Below are positions 63,837-64,000 of a stretch of 64,000 nt of DNA, one piece after another. Source of the stretch: Lumbricus rubellus. Lineage: Eukaryota > Annelida > Clitellata > Crassiclitellata > Lumbricidae. The stretch spans positions 30,956,074 to 31,020,073 of the forward strand of contig OX243816.1 in NCBI GenBank assembly GCA_945859605.1. The letters are read 5' to 3'. The notes under the pieces are model-generated. The model was given only the letters and a program-made list of their open reading frames with translations. It searched no databases and was not told the origin of the DNA. Position 1 is the first letter of the stretch. Each line of letters opens with the position of its first letter. The translations under genes were made by a program, and so were the position numbers.

Positions 63837-63980
63837 CAGTGGAAGAATTGTGGAAAATTACTGGGGGGATTGGACAATGATCCACTTGGAATCTCAGTGT
63901 GAAAAACATACTTTAACATGGGGCTCTAAAAATGAATGGGGGGGGGTGGAAGCCCCAACCGCCCGGCAATTCTCACCCTG
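63837..63980. mobile_element. hAT-type MITE, 144 bp, second copy of the CAG..AGAATTG family
   Basis: Ends CAGTGGAAGAATTG and CAATTCTCACCCTG, with a perfect 8-bp duplication ATTCTGAT at 63829-63836 and 63981-63988. The interior shares CATACTTTAACATGGGGCTC with the 53059 copy. Confidence 0.92.
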
Positions 63981-64000
63981 ATTCTGATAGAGTCTCAGGG

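Overview
This is a stretch of intron-rich, repeat-dense animal nuclear DNA. Four metazoan genes can be read from it: a Nervy/ETO (CBFA2T/RUNX1T1-type) co-repressor, a Yippee-like 5 protein, Rab4, and an Arf-family GTPase. The DNA around them is filled with microsatellites, tRNA-derived SINEs, small hAT-type inverted-repeat elements and one young LTR retrotransposon. The palindrome TAGGCCTA recurs throughout the non-coding sequence. I infer a marine invertebrate, possibly an echinoderm, but the species cannot be fixed from the sequence.

Layout. 1-9.2 kb: microsatellites and degenerate tandem repeats, one 327-bp hAT-type MITE, and a 186-bp tandem duplication, with no convincing gene. 9.3-19.2 kb: the Nervy/ETO gene on the plus strand. 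Nine phase-compatible exons encode TAFH/NHR1, NHR2, NHR3 and a MYND zinc finger (about 748 residues). Its introns hold an 18-bp minisatellite with higher-order structure and a 2.6-kb hAT-like insertion with a perfect 8-bp target duplication. 19.5-24.7 kb: a 2.55-kb hAT-like element inserted in a (CA)n tract, and another small hAT element. 24.7-25.1 kb: intronless coding region for a YPEL5 orthologue. 25.6-30.5 kb: small transposons and SINEs. 30.6-36.3 kb: Rab4 on the minus strand, seven coding exons, 211 residues, ending in the prenylation motif CGC. 36.3-45.4 kb: nested inverted repeats, a degenerate tandem array, a decayed transposase-like gene and further small elements. 45.5-47.6 kb: Arf-like GTPase on the plus strand, four exons, 190 residues. 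47.6-54.1 kb: 3'UTR, SINEs, purine-rich and trinucleotide tracts, and pentamer-type repeats.

54.09-61.67 kb: an LTR retrotransposon with two 1,599-bp LTRs in which I found a single difference. Its one long ORF starts inside the 5' LTR, reads through the primer-binding site, and encodes Gag, a CCHC zinc knuckle and a retropepsin-like protease. It then joins in frame to the C-terminal tail of an integrase, with no reverse transcriptase, RNase H or integrase core. It is a probable non-autonomous Ty3/Gypsy-like element. 61.7-64 kb: unique-looking flank and further small elements.

The host genes are unrelated in function: transcriptional co-repression, a Yippee zinc-fold protein, endosomal recycling, and Arf-type membrane traffic. 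Nothing suggests an operon or gene cluster. The most unusual content is mobile-element architecture: the LTR-overlapping gag, several small inverted-repeat families with readable target duplications, and a 30-bp perfect palindrome flanked by an 8-bp direct repeat.
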